The notes beneath the pieces are model-generated. The model did not search any database. It was not told the origin of the DNA and saw only the letters and a list, made by a program, of their open reading frames with translations. Shown here in pieces: positions 30,213 through 38,108 of a DNA stretch of 38,108 bases. The DNA lies in IMG/VR virus record IMGVR_UViG_3300045836_000130, positions 1 through 38,108 of that record; one strand, given 5' to 3'. The translations under genes and the position numbers were made by a program. This stretch comes from a virus. The first letter of the stretch is position 1. The number at the start of each line of letters is the position of its first letter.

Positions 30213-33089
30213 TTGGGCACCAATTACCCGGGTGGAATCGATGCTTTTAACGTCCCTGGTGATCCCCAGGATGTTCCGCTCTCCGAGGCGGGCACGTCCA
30301 CCCGTAACCATGTGCAGTCGCATGCCGATCTGGGCGCGGCCGTTACTGCGCTGGAGCAAAACGCCGCTCAACTCTCTCATGATCATTCCGGGTCAATTGG
30401 CGTCTCTATCGGGGTAACCCAGCCCAACCCGGGCACGCTGGCAGTCAACGACCTGCAGACGGTCACGATCATCGGCACGCCCAGCTCAGGCACGTTCAAT
30501 CTGACCGTCAACGATCAGACCACGGTAGCCATCGCCTACAACGCCACCGCTGCTGCCGTGCAGGCCGCCCTGGTCACGATCCTGGGTACCGGCAATGTGT
30601 CGGTCTCTGGCCCCAATGGTGGCCCCTGGGCAGTCACTTTCATCGGGGCTCTGGCCGATACTGCGGTCCCCACGATGAGCGCACAGTCCTCGCTGATCGG
30701 GGGCAGCGTCAACGTCACCCACACCACGGTGGGTACGGCGGGTACGGCCAGCGTCCAGGTCATCGCGTTCTCCACCACTCCGTCCTCGGGGACCTTCACC
30801 CTGTCTTTCGGCGGCCAGACCACCGCTGCGCTGCCGTTTGACGCCTCATCCACCACGGTGGAAAACGCGCTGACCGGACTGTCCTCCATCGGGGCCAACA
30901 ACGTCAGCGTGACCGGGGATGGCCCGTATACGGTGACCTTCCAGAATGCGCTGGCCACCACCCCCCAGCCGCTGATCACCGCCGTGTCCAGTCTGTCCTC
31001 GGGGTTGTTCGCCACCGGCAAGCTTAAGCAGGTCAACACTCACCAGAGTCCCGATACCGACACCTCCACCTCGGCGCTGCACCACACCATCGGCCCTGGC
31101 CCCACCCAGGCGGCGGCCGGGAACCACACCCACGACTACAACGGGCCGACGATCACCAACAAGCCCTACGTCATCTGCACCTCCTCCACCCGGCCGGTGC
31201 CCACTGAGATCGGGATGAAGATCTGGGAGACCGACACCGCCCGGGAGCGGGTGTGGGCGGCCTTCCCCAACAACGTCTTGCAGACCGGCACCAGCTTCAC
31301 CGACACGTTCAACCGGGTTTCGGGGATCGCGGCATTCAGCGCACAGGCCACCTCCAGCCTCTCGGGAGGCAACAACGGTTCGGCGGTGATCACCTTCGGA
31401 GCCAACGACACCGCACTGCTGGTGGGGCTGACCAACTACAGCAGTTCGGCTCCCTGGCATTCCGGCTGGGCCACCACGGTCACCGTCGCCGGGCATCAGC
31501 TCACTCAGCTGGGTGTGATGGACTGCCTGGGCAGTCTCACCGGGTTTCTTACCGTGTTCGGGCTGATCTTGCCGCCGGGGCTGGCGGGGACCGAGCAGAC
31601 CATCAACGTCAACGTCACCAACGGCTCGGACACCGCTGATCTGGTGATCGTGGCCAACAGCTACACCAATGTCGGGGCGTTCGGTCAGGTGGTCACCAAT
31701 GCCGGGGCGCTGGGATTCGGTTTCCCGGTCAATCTTCCTTCGTCTCCCGGGGATTTGGTGGTGGGCTTCTTCGCCGGAGGGCAGGGTGCGCTCTCTGCCC
31801 CCACCGGGGGTGCTCAGCGGTCCTACCTCTATCCCGGCAACCCGTTCGTGTCACTGCTGGTTCAGGACTCCCAAGGAGCGATTCAGACTCCTGCCAATCC
31901 GGCCACCGTGTTGGGGGTGACCTCCACCGCGCTGACCAACGCCAGCATCGGGGTCAACCTGATCCCCGCCTCCTCGGGCCTGGGCACCAATTACAACCAG
32001 GCCTATGTGGTCGGCTCCACTCCGGCCTGCGGGTTGATGGGGGTGCCGTCCTCCGGTGCGGCCAGCTGGTTGGTGGGTCAGAATGTCCCCGGGCGCTGCA
32101 TTGCCCACAGCGTGGCCCCGGGAGCCTCCACCACGGTGGCTGACGACCAGGACTTCACGTTCACCACCGGGTCGGCGATGCCCACGTTGTTCAGCAGCCA
32201 AAGCCCCACCGTGGATCTCTATGCGCGGATGAGTGCTGATGGCAACTCCTATGTGCGCCTGGCGCTGACCTATGGCGGTGCCCAGCTGTGGTATAGCCGC
32301 ACCGGCCCGACCGGTGAGCAGCCCCTGGGCAGCGTGTCCACCGGCACCCAGTCTCCCAACATCGAGTGGGAGTACAAGATCACCGGCAACACCTTCACTC
32401 TCTACCGAGGCGGAGTGTCGGTGATGAACATCGTGGACGACCAGAACCTGGCGGCCAGCGGTCCCAGTAACCGGGGCTGGGCCCTGGGCATGTCGGCCAT
32501 CGCGGGCCCCACTGCCCAGATCCCCCCGGCCACGCTGACCCAGCTGACCGTCAACGATCTGCCGATCTATGGCACCCAGCCGATCTGGCAGCTGACCAAC
32601 GGCGGGTCGGTGCCCCATGTGCTGGCCGAGACTCACGTGGGCCAGCAGGTCGCGGTCAACAGCGTGGTGGCGGCCTTCTTCGACACGATCCTAGAAGACC
32701 TGTGGGGGTATTTTGGGCACGGTTCCATCGGGGTGCAGACCACTGTCCCGCAGACCACCGGGATCACGATCACCGAGGCCGGGAACTACGACCTGCATGC
32801 CTCGGTGCCCTGGGACCCCTCCTACTACGGGTTCGACTGGGCCAGGATTGGGTTCACCGTCAACGGCCAGGACATCGGTCGCAACAAGATGCAGTTCATG
32901 GTCGGCAACGGCACCGCCCCGGGTTTTGCCCAGACTCTGGAGATCTTCGCCAGCTGGCACTTCGCCGCCGGAGACGTACTGCGGGTGGTGGTCAGTCATA
33001 ACTCCTCCACCGCCGCGTGGCTGTTCTACAACCCCAGCTCGCCTACCTCGCAGACGGCATGGGTCGATGTGAAATTTACGGGGCCGTAG
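30213..33089 (+). CDS. Fibre/appendage protein with beta modules and C-terminal jelly-roll-like tip, 958 aa
   Basis: TTG start directly after GAGGAGGGG; no other start with an SD is near. After an N-terminal segment (PGGIDAFNVPGDPQDVPLSEAGTSTRNHVQSHADLGAAVTALE), which is a common phage fibre attachment pattern, come two ~85-residue beta modules (about residues 79-173 and 178-265). Then a link with DTSTSALHHTIGPG, beta domains (~365-580 and ~615-780, the latter lectin-like with DLYARMSADGNSYVRLAL), and a C-terminal domain (~800-958) resembling C1q/TNF jelly rolls (ITEAGNYDLHASVPWD). Likely a second fibre or baseplate-attached receptor-binding protein, sharing its modules with the neighbouring genes. 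Domain limits are estimates. Confidence 0.75.
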   Translation: MGTNYPGGIDAFNVPGDPQDVPLSEAGTSTRNHVQSHADLGAAVTALEQNAAQLSHDHSGSIGVSIGVTQPNPGTLAVNDLQTVTIIGTPSSGTFNLTVNDQTTVAIAYNATAAAVQAALVTILGTGNVSVSGPNGGPWAVTFIGALADTAVPTMSAQSSLIGGSVNVTHTTVGTAGTASVQVIAFSTTPSSGTFTLSFGGQTTAALPFDASSTTVENALTGLSSIGANNVSVTGDGPYTVTFQNALATTPQPLITAVSSLSSGLFATGKLKQVNTHQSPDTDTSTSALHHTIGPGPTQAAAGNHTHDYNGPTITNKPYVICTSSTRPVPTEIGMKIWETDTARERVWAAFPNNVLQTGTSFTDTFNRVSGIAAFSAQATSSLSGGNNGSAVITFGANDTALLVGLTNYSSSAPWHSGWATTVTVAGHQLTQLGVMDCLGSLTGFLTVFGLILPPGLAGTEQTINVNVTNGSDTADLVIVANSYTNVGAFGQVVTNAGALGFGFPVNLPSSPGDLVVGFFAGGQGALSAPTGGAQRSYLYPGNPFVSLLVQDSQGAIQTPANPATVLGVTSTALTNASIGVNLIPASSGLGTNYNQAYVVGSTPACGLMGVPSSGAASWLVGQNVPGRCIAHSVAPGASTTVADDQDFTFTTGSAMPTLFSSQSPTVDLYARMSADGNSYVRLALTYGGAQLWYSRTGPTGEQPLGSVSTGTQSPNIEWEYKITGNTFTLYRGGVSVMNIVDDQNLAASGPSNRGWALGMSAIAGPTAQIPPATLTQLTVNDLPIYGTQPIWQLTNGGSVPHVLAETHVGQQVAVNSVVAAFFDTILEDLWGYFGHGSIGVQTTVPQTTGITITEAGNYDLHASVPWDPSYYGFDWARIGFTVNGQDIGRNKMQFMVGNGTAPGFAQTLEIFASWHFAAGDVLRVVVSHNSSTAAWLFYNPSSPTSQTAWVDVKFTGP

Positions 33090-33101
33090 GGGAGGTGAAT
33101 C

Positions 33102-34226
33102 ATGCCCGAGGAGCCTAGCGGCGTCAGCATCTGGTCGCCCAAGATCGCCAACGAGGCGTTGGTGCGTAAGTTCATCTCCCGGGGCGGGCGCGGCTATGTG
33201 GCCATCGCCATTCAGGATTCCACCACCGGCAGCCAGGCGGTGCCGGTGGACCCTGATCCCGGCACGCTGACACTCAACGTGTGGTTCAACGACGTGTTGA
33301 CCCCGCCACTGCCCACCAACCCCTACGGCACCAACGTGCTGACAGTGACCGCCGACTCGATCACCCGCATCGACACCGGGATGTACTTCTACGAGCTGGG
33401 ACCGGCCCAGACCGCCAACCGGGGGCTACTGACGGCGATCTGGACCTACACGGTGGGGGGCACGGCGTTCCAGTTCATCGATCATCTGCAGATCCTCGAC
33501 CCGATGCCGCTCTATGACTCACTAAGTGATCAGGAGAAGTATGTGGTCGAGCAGGTCAGCTGGATGTTCGGGGACCTTTACGACTCCACCGAGGGCGGTC
33601 CGCACCTGATCGAGGAGTTCCAGACGCACTGGAACTACGAGCGCATCGCCCAGATGCAGCAGGTCACCGTGATGCGGATGAACATGATCGGCAACTACGG
33701 TAACCCGCCTACCACCTGGGCCATCGGCAGTGCGGGCAACCCCGCCTACACCGTGGCGGGCAAACAGGTCACCATCACCCAGAAACTGCCCGATGGCTCC
33801 TCCACCACAGTCAGCTATTCCACCCCGTCGTCTACCACCGGCACCGGCACCGGGGTCCCGGCGCAGTTCGCACCGCTGGTGGTGATGGGTACCTACATCG
33901 AGTGCATGCGCCATCTGGCCCGGTCCTACACCGAGATCCCCCAGCGCCAGGGGATGGACGTGACGTTCACCGACCGCCAGCAATACCAGCAACGCTGGAT
34001 GAGCCAGGTGCAAGACGAATACCCGCGCTGGGAGCAGCAGGTCAAACGGGCCAAGATGAGCCTACTGGGCATGAGCCGGGGCAAGGCCCTGGTGGCGGGG
34101 GGCATCTACGGTGGCTCGGCGATGGGCATCTTCCAGTACGGCCAGTACGCCGCCCAGGTGCGGTCCTGGCGGATGTATCCGGCTGCCCCCGCGATCATGT
34201 GGGGGGCCACCCATGGCAATTCCTAA
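33102..34226 (+). CDS. Putative neck/head-tail connector protein, 374 aa
   Basis: ATG with GGGGAGGTG upstream. The N-terminal ~130 residues are beta-rich (YVAIAIQDSTTGSQAVPVDPDPGTLTLNVWFND), like an Ig or beta-barrel domain; then come two helical regions (YVVEQVSWMFGDL, and TYIECMRHLARSYTEIPQ followed by RQQYQQRWMSQVQDEYPRWEQQV) and a basic, Gly-rich C-terminus. It opens the coupled series of small genes that leads to the tail sheath, the usual place for neck and tail-completion proteins. No family recognised, so the role is inferred from order. Confidence 0.68.
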   Translation: MPEEPSGVSIWSPKIANEALVRKFISRGGRGYVAIAIQDSTTGSQAVPVDPDPGTLTLNVWFNDVLTPPLPTNPYGTNVLTVTADSITRIDTGMYFYELGPAQTANRGLLTAIWTYTVGGTAFQFIDHLQILDPMPLYDSLSDQEKYVVEQVSWMFGDLYDSTEGGPHLIEEFQTHWNYERIAQMQQVTVMRMNMIGNYGNPPTTWAIGSAGNPAYTVAGKQVTITQKLPDGSSTTVSYSTPSSTTGTGTGVPAQFAPLVVMGTYIECMRHLARSYTEIPQRQGMDVTFTDRQQYQQRWMSQVQDEYPRWEQQVKRAKMSLLGMSRGKALVAGGIYGGSAMGIFQYGQYAAQVRSWRMYPAAPAIMWGATHGNS

Positions 34227-34241
34227 GGAAGGGGTAAGTAC

Positions 34242-34430
34242 ATGACCTCACCAGCACTGGCACCAGTTCATAACTCGGCCAAGCGGGCTCAGGTAGCGCA
34301 ATTCATCGAGGGCAGCGGCTCCGGGTTCTACAACCAGGCCAACACGCCGCTGAACACTGTGGCCGAGGTGCACCCCGGAGCCACCGCCGTCACTTTGTCC
34401 CGCCTTCCCACTCTCACCGAGAATCCTTGA
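34242..34430 (+). CDS. Small structural-region protein, 62 aa
   Basis: ATG with AAGGAAGGGG upstream. The product has no Cys or membrane segment and resembles a short capping or linking peptide (VAQFIEGSGSGFYNQANTPLNTVAEVHPG). Its TGA shares a base with the next ATG (TGATG). No family recognised. Confidence 0.65.
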   Translation: MTSPALAPVHNSAKRAQVAQFIEGSGSGFYNQANTPLNTVAEVHPGATAVTLSRLPTLTENP

Positions 34431-34615
34431 TGACTTCTCGCCAGTCGTCGCGTAGAGATCATCTGATCTACTACGTCGGCGTGGCCGCCCTGGTGGCGGT
34501 CGGAGTCCTGGACTGGCCGGTGGCGCTGGTGGTGGCCACTGGGCACATCCTGGCCACCCGGGGCAATTCCAAGGTGACCCGAGAGCTGGGTGAGGCCCTG
34601 GAGGCCGGTGGCTGA
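34430..34615 (+). CDS. Small membrane protein, 61 aa
   Basis: ATG 34430 overlaps the previous stop. The N-terminus is basic (SRQSSRRDH), then two closely spaced hydrophobic segments (YYVGVAALVAVGVLDWPVALVVATGHIL) and a charged helix. Its TGA overlaps the ATG of the next gene. A membrane protein inside the neck-gene series is unexpected; function unknown. Confidence 0.7.
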   Translation: MTSRQSSRRDHLIYYVGVAALVAVGVLDWPVALVVATGHILATRGNSKVTRELGEALEAGG

Positions 34616-35499
34616 TGGCCGAAATCAAACTGGTCGAGGATTACGCGATCACGACGCTGCGCAACGACGTGCGCGACTCGTTGATGATGGCTGGAGAGCA
34701 GTCGATTCTGCTGCAGCTCTACCACGCCGGGGATACCGACGCGGTGCCTTGCAGCGTATGTGGGGATGACCTCTATAAGTCTCCGGAGGTGCGTTGCACG
34801 AGCTGCTACGGCACCATGTTTGAGGGCGGGGTGCGAGTGGCCATGCTGGTCTGGTCGCTCTACACCGACCGCCCGGCCAAGGAGCTATTGGCCAAGACCG
34901 GTCAGTACCGCCCGGATGCCCGCGAGGTGCAGCTGGAGGCTTTCCCCATCGTCGGTGAGCACGATGTGATCGTGCGCGTGTCCTCCTGGTCCTCGGTGGG
35001 GGTGCCCGCTACTGTCTACGGCTTTTATGAGCTACAGGCCGTGCAACAGCGCTCGTTGCGCACCGGCAACCGATTCGGACAGTCCAGCTCTGACATCGTG
35101 GCTCAAAAGGCCAGTCTCACCGAGGTGGCCACCGATGCCGGGATCACTGCGTATCCGATCACCGGCCGCACCTTCACCGCTTCCTCGGCGTTGCTCCCGG
35201 CTAGTGGCAACCTGCCCGCCCAGAAGGTCATCGAGCCCGACACCCGGGTGGTGTTTTTGCCGATTGAAGCCGCCCAGGGCTCGGCGCGCAGCTATCGGGC
35301 CACCATTGGAGACGGCACCCACACCAGTTTCATCGTCACTCACGGGCTCAATAACAAGTGGGTGGTCACCAGCGTGGTCAACACCGCCACCGGGGAGGTA
35401 GTGGAGCCCGACGTGACCAACACCGACGCCAACGCGGTCACGGTCACCTTTGATGCGCCTCCGGCCCCGGGGGCCTATACCGTCACGATTCTGGGATAG
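34615..35499 (+). CDS. Zinc-ribbon neck/tail protein, 294 aa
   Basis: ATG overlaps the preceding stop by one base. Residues 40-66 carry two CxxC pairs (Cys46/49, Cys61/64), a zinc ribbon, after an N-terminal helix (DYAITTLRNDVRDSLMMAGEQSILLQLYH). The middle is beta-rich (VQLEAFPIVGEHDVIVRVSSW). The C-terminal ~70 residues (ATIGDGTHTSFIVTHGLNNKWVV, ending PPAPGAYTVTILG) form a beta domain common at the ends of phage tail and fibre proteins. Similar zinc-ribbon proteins occur in actinophage neck regions. Likely a head-tail joining or tail-completion protein. Confidence 0.72.
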   Translation: MAEIKLVEDYAITTLRNDVRDSLMMAGEQSILLQLYHAGDTDAVPCSVCGDDLYKSPEVRCTSCYGTMFEGGVRVAMLVWSLYTDRPAKELLAKTGQYRPDAREVQLEAFPIVGEHDVIVRVSSWSSVGVPATVYGFYELQAVQQRSLRTGNRFGQSSSDIVAQKASLTEVATDAGITAYPITGRTFTASSALLPASGNLPAQKVIEPDTRVVFLPIEAAQGSARSYRATIGDGTHTSFIVTHGLNNKWVVTSVVNTATGEVVEPDVTNTDANAVTVTFDAPPAPGAYTVTILG

Positions 35500-35502
35500 C
35501 TC

Positions 35503-35967
35503 ATGAGCAAAGTTCCGATCCCGCGCCAGCTCGCGCTGAAGATCTCCACCGAGGCCGTCGCCAACGCCCGTAACCAGATGGCCGGATTCGGGTGGTCGGA
35601 TCGGGCTTTAAGTGCGCTACAACCGATGGCCGATGACGGGCTGGTGGGCATCCGCACCACCCAGAAGTACCTGATGTATCAGGAGCGCGGCACGCGGCCG
35701 TTTCTGATGAGCTGGGTGGCCGGGCGTACCGTGCCGCTGGGCTGCAAGATGGGCGACGGCCCGCACTTTCGCCGGGGCGGGCACGTCGGCGAGCCCGGGT
35801 ATGTGGACATCCCGCATGTCGGCAAGGTCTGGCGTGAGCAGCGTTGGCGACACCCGGGCATCAAGGCGCGCAACTTCATGCGTGAGGGGCTGACTCAGGC
35901 CATCTCCGCCAATCAGCCGGTGATCAAGCAGTATGTGGCCAGTTTGTTGCGGGGTCTCGTGGCATGA
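35503..35967 (+). CDS. HK97-gp10-like tail completion/joining protein, 154 aa
   Basis: ATG 35503 three bases after the previous stop. The pattern QERGTRPFLM (a short E-x-GT-x-P strand) followed by HPGIKARNFMREGL near the C-terminus is that of the HK97 gp10 family of tail-completion proteins, which cap the tail tube and meet the head. Length (~150 aa) and position before sheath fit. Its TGA overlaps the next ATG by four bases (ATGA). Confidence 0.75.
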   Translation: MSKVPIPRQLALKISTEAVANARNQMAGFGWSDRALSALQPMADDGLVGIRTTQKYLMYQERGTRPFLMSWVAGRTVPLGCKMGDGPHFRRGGHVGEPGYVDIPHVGKVWREQRWRHPGIKARNFMREGLTQAISANQPVIKQYVASLLRGLVA

Positions 35968-36086
35968 CTGGGGTCATCAAGAGATGTGAGGTGTGTGGGT
36001 CCATCATCACTGATGAGGATGAGGATTTCCAGGTAGGGAAGGATGATCCCGATCTCTGTGAGCTGTGTCAGGAGGTGGCCTCGTGA
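35964..36086 (+). CDS. Tiny zinc-ribbon protein, 40 aa
   Basis: ATG 35964 and TGA 36084-36086 overlap both neighbours by four bases (ATGA upstream, GTGA downstream). The product has CEVCG at Cys8/Cys11 and CELCQ at Cys32/Cys35, an almost minimal zinc ribbon with an acidic connecting loop (DEDEDF). Its length is near the lower limit for such a fold. The tight coupling and paired CxxC argue for a real gene. A structural clamp or partner of the adjacent tail proteins is a guess. Confidence 0.7.
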   Translation: MTGVIKRCEVCGSIITDEDEDFQVGKDDPDLCELCQEVAS

Positions 36087-36925
36087 GCACTCCGCCGCCA
36101 CCCCCGCCAGGGGTCAACTTCCTCACCGCCGACCCGGCGGGGACCACCTATGGCCCCAACATGTTCTACTCCCAGGTCGATCAGCCTGCTCCGCCCACTC
36201 CTCAGCTCAATGAGCCGCTGCCCAAGGCCTGGAGCCAGGGCGGAGTTATCGAGAGTGTCAAGCGTGCGGTGGTGGCCAGCGTGCGCACCGGGCTGCGTGG
36301 CACCTCGCTAGGGGCCAGCTTGGGAGAACAAGAGCAGTTTGAGGTGGATATCGAGTATCCCGTCGATACCACCAAGTATCCGGCGGTATGGGTGCAGTTC
36401 TCCATCGAGAGCCTCAAGCGCGCGGGGATCGGCATGGCCACTCCGGTGCAGGACGATGACGGCAACTGGGGACTGATTCAGGAGTGGATGTTCACCGGCC
36501 GGATCACGCTGACTATCGCTGCGCTGTCCTCCAAGGACCGCGACCGACTGGCTGACACGGTGATCTCCTCGCTGGCATTCTCGCGGGCCCCAGACCTGGT
36601 GATCCGCAAGCCCGGTCAGGACGCTGCGCAGGGGCGGGGGCTGATCACCGCGATCAACAACAACCCCTATGTGGCGATGACGCTGGATACCGACGAGATC
36701 CAGTCGGGTGGACAGACCACCACCGGAGGCACCCCCTGGGCACCCAACATCCTGCTCTACGAGGACAACTACGCCATCGGCTGTCTGGGCCAGTTCAACA
36801 TCCTGCGCGGCTACGACGGGGTGTTCACGCTCTCGGCGATCAACGCGGTGGGCACGATCAACCCCAACATCCCCTATCACCCTGAGCACTGGCTGGGCAG
36901 CGTGCCTCCCGACGAGATCATGTAA
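36083..36925 (+). CDS. Putative tail terminator/neck protein, 280 aa
   Basis: GTG 36083 is chosen over 36065 because it forms the GTGA overlap and has AGGAGG seven bases upstream. The Pro-rich N-terminus (STPPPPPPGVNFLTADPAG) is followed by an alpha/beta domain (VIESVKRAVVASVRTGLRG, FEVDIEYPVDTTKYPAVWVQFSI, MFTGRITLTIAALSSKDRDRLADTV) in which a helix is followed by strands, as in tail terminator proteins. The order gp10-like, this gene, sheath supports that role. The C-terminal ~100 residues are unique. Confidence 0.68.
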   Translation: MSTPPPPPPGVNFLTADPAGTTYGPNMFYSQVDQPAPPTPQLNEPLPKAWSQGGVIESVKRAVVASVRTGLRGTSLGASLGEQEQFEVDIEYPVDTTKYPAVWVQFSIESLKRAGIGMATPVQDDDGNWGLIQEWMFTGRITLTIAALSSKDRDRLADTVISSLAFSRAPDLVIRKPGQDAAQGRGLITAINNNPYVAMTLDTDEIQSGGQTTTGGTPWAPNILLYEDNYAIGCLGQFNILRGYDGVFTLSAINAVGTINPNIPYHPEHWLGSVPPDEIM

Positions 36926-36973
36926 AGCCCAATGCCGCCCCCAGAAAGAGTAGAAGGCTGGCTAGGAGGCACA

Positions 36974-37045
36974 GTGGGTTTGAGGTTGCTCCCCCCTGAC
37001 TCTGTTGACGTTTCTCTCAACACTATCAAAGGAGGGGTATTGTGA
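36974..37045 (+). CDS. Possible 23-aa ORF coupled to the sheath gene
   Basis: GTG 36974 preceded by TAGGAGG, and its TGA (37043-37045) overlaps the sheath GTG as GTGA. The peptide (VGLRLLPPDSVDVSLNTIKG, then GVL) has no known domain. Either a tiny gene or a translated leader that helps load ribosomes on the sheath gene, whose own SD (AAGGAGGGG) is inside it. Confidence 0.45.
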   Translation: MGLRLLPPDSVDVSLNTIKGGVL

Positions 37046-38108
37046 GCACTCCCTTAGACTTTTCGCACTATAACCCACCTGGTGTTTATACCGATGCTCT
37101 TCCGGGCCCTCAATTAGCTGTCAATAGCAATATCCCCTATGCGGTGGGGATTATCGGTCAGGCGTCTGGATTTATGAACTATATCCAGACTGTTCAGATC
37201 AACCCGGACACCAACGAGACCACCCCATCGCCGACTCAGACGCTGGCCAAGTCCGGGATCAACACCGCCACGCTGACGGTGCAAAACCCCAACTCGCTGG
37301 CTCCCTACACGCTCAACACCGACTACACGCTGGATCTGGTGGCGGGCACCTCGGGCACCTCTTCGGCGCAGTACGCGATCAAGCGAGTGATCGGCGGCCA
37401 CATCAACCCCGGGGATTACATCCAGGTCTCCTATCAGTACACCGACGCCACCTACTACGCTCCGCGCAATTTCTACACCTACACCGACATGGTGAAGGCC
37501 TATGGCGAGCCGTTCAACACCGTCACCGGCACGATCTCCTCGGGCATTTCTCTGATGGGTCAGTTCGCCTTTGAGAACGGGGCCTATCTGGTGGTGGCGT
37601 GCGCGGTGGAGTCCACCAACGGCCCCGGCAACGCCAGCGTGGGCGACTACACCAACACCTTGGCCCAGCTGACCGACAACCCGCTGGTGGCGGTCGTGGT
37701 CACCGACTCCGGAGCGCAGCCGCTGCACCAGTTCGTTCAGCAGCACGTCGATCAGCAGTCCTCCAACCGCCACGAGCGCCGGGCCATCGTGGGCCTGGAC
37801 GGCACTTCGGTGCCGGTACCTTCTTCTCAGCGCATCATCGACGCACAGGCCATCACCGACCAGCGGGTAATGCTGGTGAGCCCGGCCACCTTCAAGCACT
37901 TCTCCCCGGAGCTATCCACCACGGTTACCCTGGGCGGGCAGTACATCGCGGCGTGTCTGGCCGGGATCACCGTGCGCCAGGGCTTTGAGATGCCGCTGAC
38001 CCGCAAGAGGCTCACGGGCTGGACCGACATTGGCGAGGTGGAGCCCGAGGGCCAAAAGAACCTGGAGTCCGAGAACGGGCTGTGTGTGGTGGAAAAGACC
38101 GCCACCGG
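37042..38108 (+). CDS. Contractile tail sheath protein (3' end outside window)
   Basis: GTG 37042 with AAGGAGGGG upstream; the frame stays open to the window edge (355 codons). The N-terminus (FSHYNPPGVYTDAL) and the first domain (VNSNIPYAVGIIGQASG) are typical of phage tail sheaths; the later GQYIAACLAGITVRQGFEMPLTRKRLTGW fits the conserved sheath AG-x-x-A...PLT-x-K-x-L-x-G region. Sheath subunits wrap the inner tube and contract to drive it through the cell envelope; hence a myovirus morphology. It is the last gene of a chain of overlapping genes. Confidence 0.88.
   Translation, partial: MSTPLDFSHYNPPGVYTDALPGPQLAVNSNIPYAVGIIGQASGFMNYIQTVQINPDTNETTPSPTQTLAKSGINTATLTVQNPNSLAPYTLNTDYTLDLVAGTSGTSSAQYAIKRVIGGHINPGDYIQVSYQYTDATYYAPRNFYTYTDMVKAYGEPFNTVTGTISSGISLMGQFAFENGAYLVVACAVESTNGPGNASVGDYTNTLAQLTDNPLVAVVVTDSGAQPLHQFVQQHVDQQSSNRHERRAIVGLDGTSVPVPSSQRIIDAQAITDQRVMLVSPATFKHFSPELSTTVTLGGQYIAACLAGITVRQGFEMPLTRKRLTGWTDIGEVEPEGQKNLESENGLCVVEKTAT

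Noticed and set aside
1-38108. tRNA genes, origins, attachment sites, insertion sequences
   Set aside because: No cloverleaf-like segment, transposase, integrase or direct-repeat attachment site was seen by eye; a tRNA scan would be needed to exclude them formally.

Overview
The window is the virion-structure (late) region of a large double-stranded DNA phage with a contractile tail that infects mycobacteria. The evidence for this is high GC with actinobacterial codon choice, many GTG starts, a portal / prohead protease / major capsid series, a tail sheath gene entering at the right edge, a mycolate-esterase-like (LysB-type) hydrolase at the left edge, and a PPE-family protein, a family essentially confined to mycobacteria. 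A cluster C (Bxz1-like) myovirus or a relative is my inference; no database was consulted. All genes I can support are on the + strand, and no stretch over 300 bases lacks a gene.

Layout. (1) 1-357: the 3' end of a GYSQGA serine hydrolase. (2) 427-8792: a 1167-aa multi-domain protein, a zinc-ribbon protein, the portal, then a chain of small overlapping genes including two short membrane proteins and a 2H phosphoesterase (2'-5' RNA ligase-like). (3) 8858-16722: a 1102-aa protein carrying a SWIM zinc motif and a LysM domain, a 983-aa prohead protease fused to a very acidic scaffold-like region with three internal Shine-Dalgarno/ATG starts, a 179-aa capsid-associated protein and the major capsid protein, closed by an intrinsic terminator. 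(4) 16861-18490: a lower-GC insertion-like block with its own promoter and an apparently leaderless PD-(D/E)XK endonuclease gene. (5) 18519-20744: a coiled-coil/IPT protein, a 25-bp-stem hairpin, a small protein and two membrane proteins. (6) 20793-33089: fibre and appendage genes, including a 1830-aa protein with about 20 copies of an IFGGATLGADL-type repeat, a complete PPE protein, three related small proteins, and proteins sharing an ~85-residue beta module. (7) 33102-38108: tightly coupled neck/tail-completion genes leading to the contractile sheath.

Points of most interest: a bona fide PPE protein among the phage tail genes; a bipartite intergenic element (CCTGTAACC, then AATAGG 27-28 bases later) at the head of four gene blocks; nested in-frame starts in the protease/scaffold gene; a recurrent R-R-x-A-E/D peptide motif across the large head-region proteins, possibly marking processing sites; a domain inserted inside a copy of itself; and many small zinc-ribbon proteins in one virion operon.
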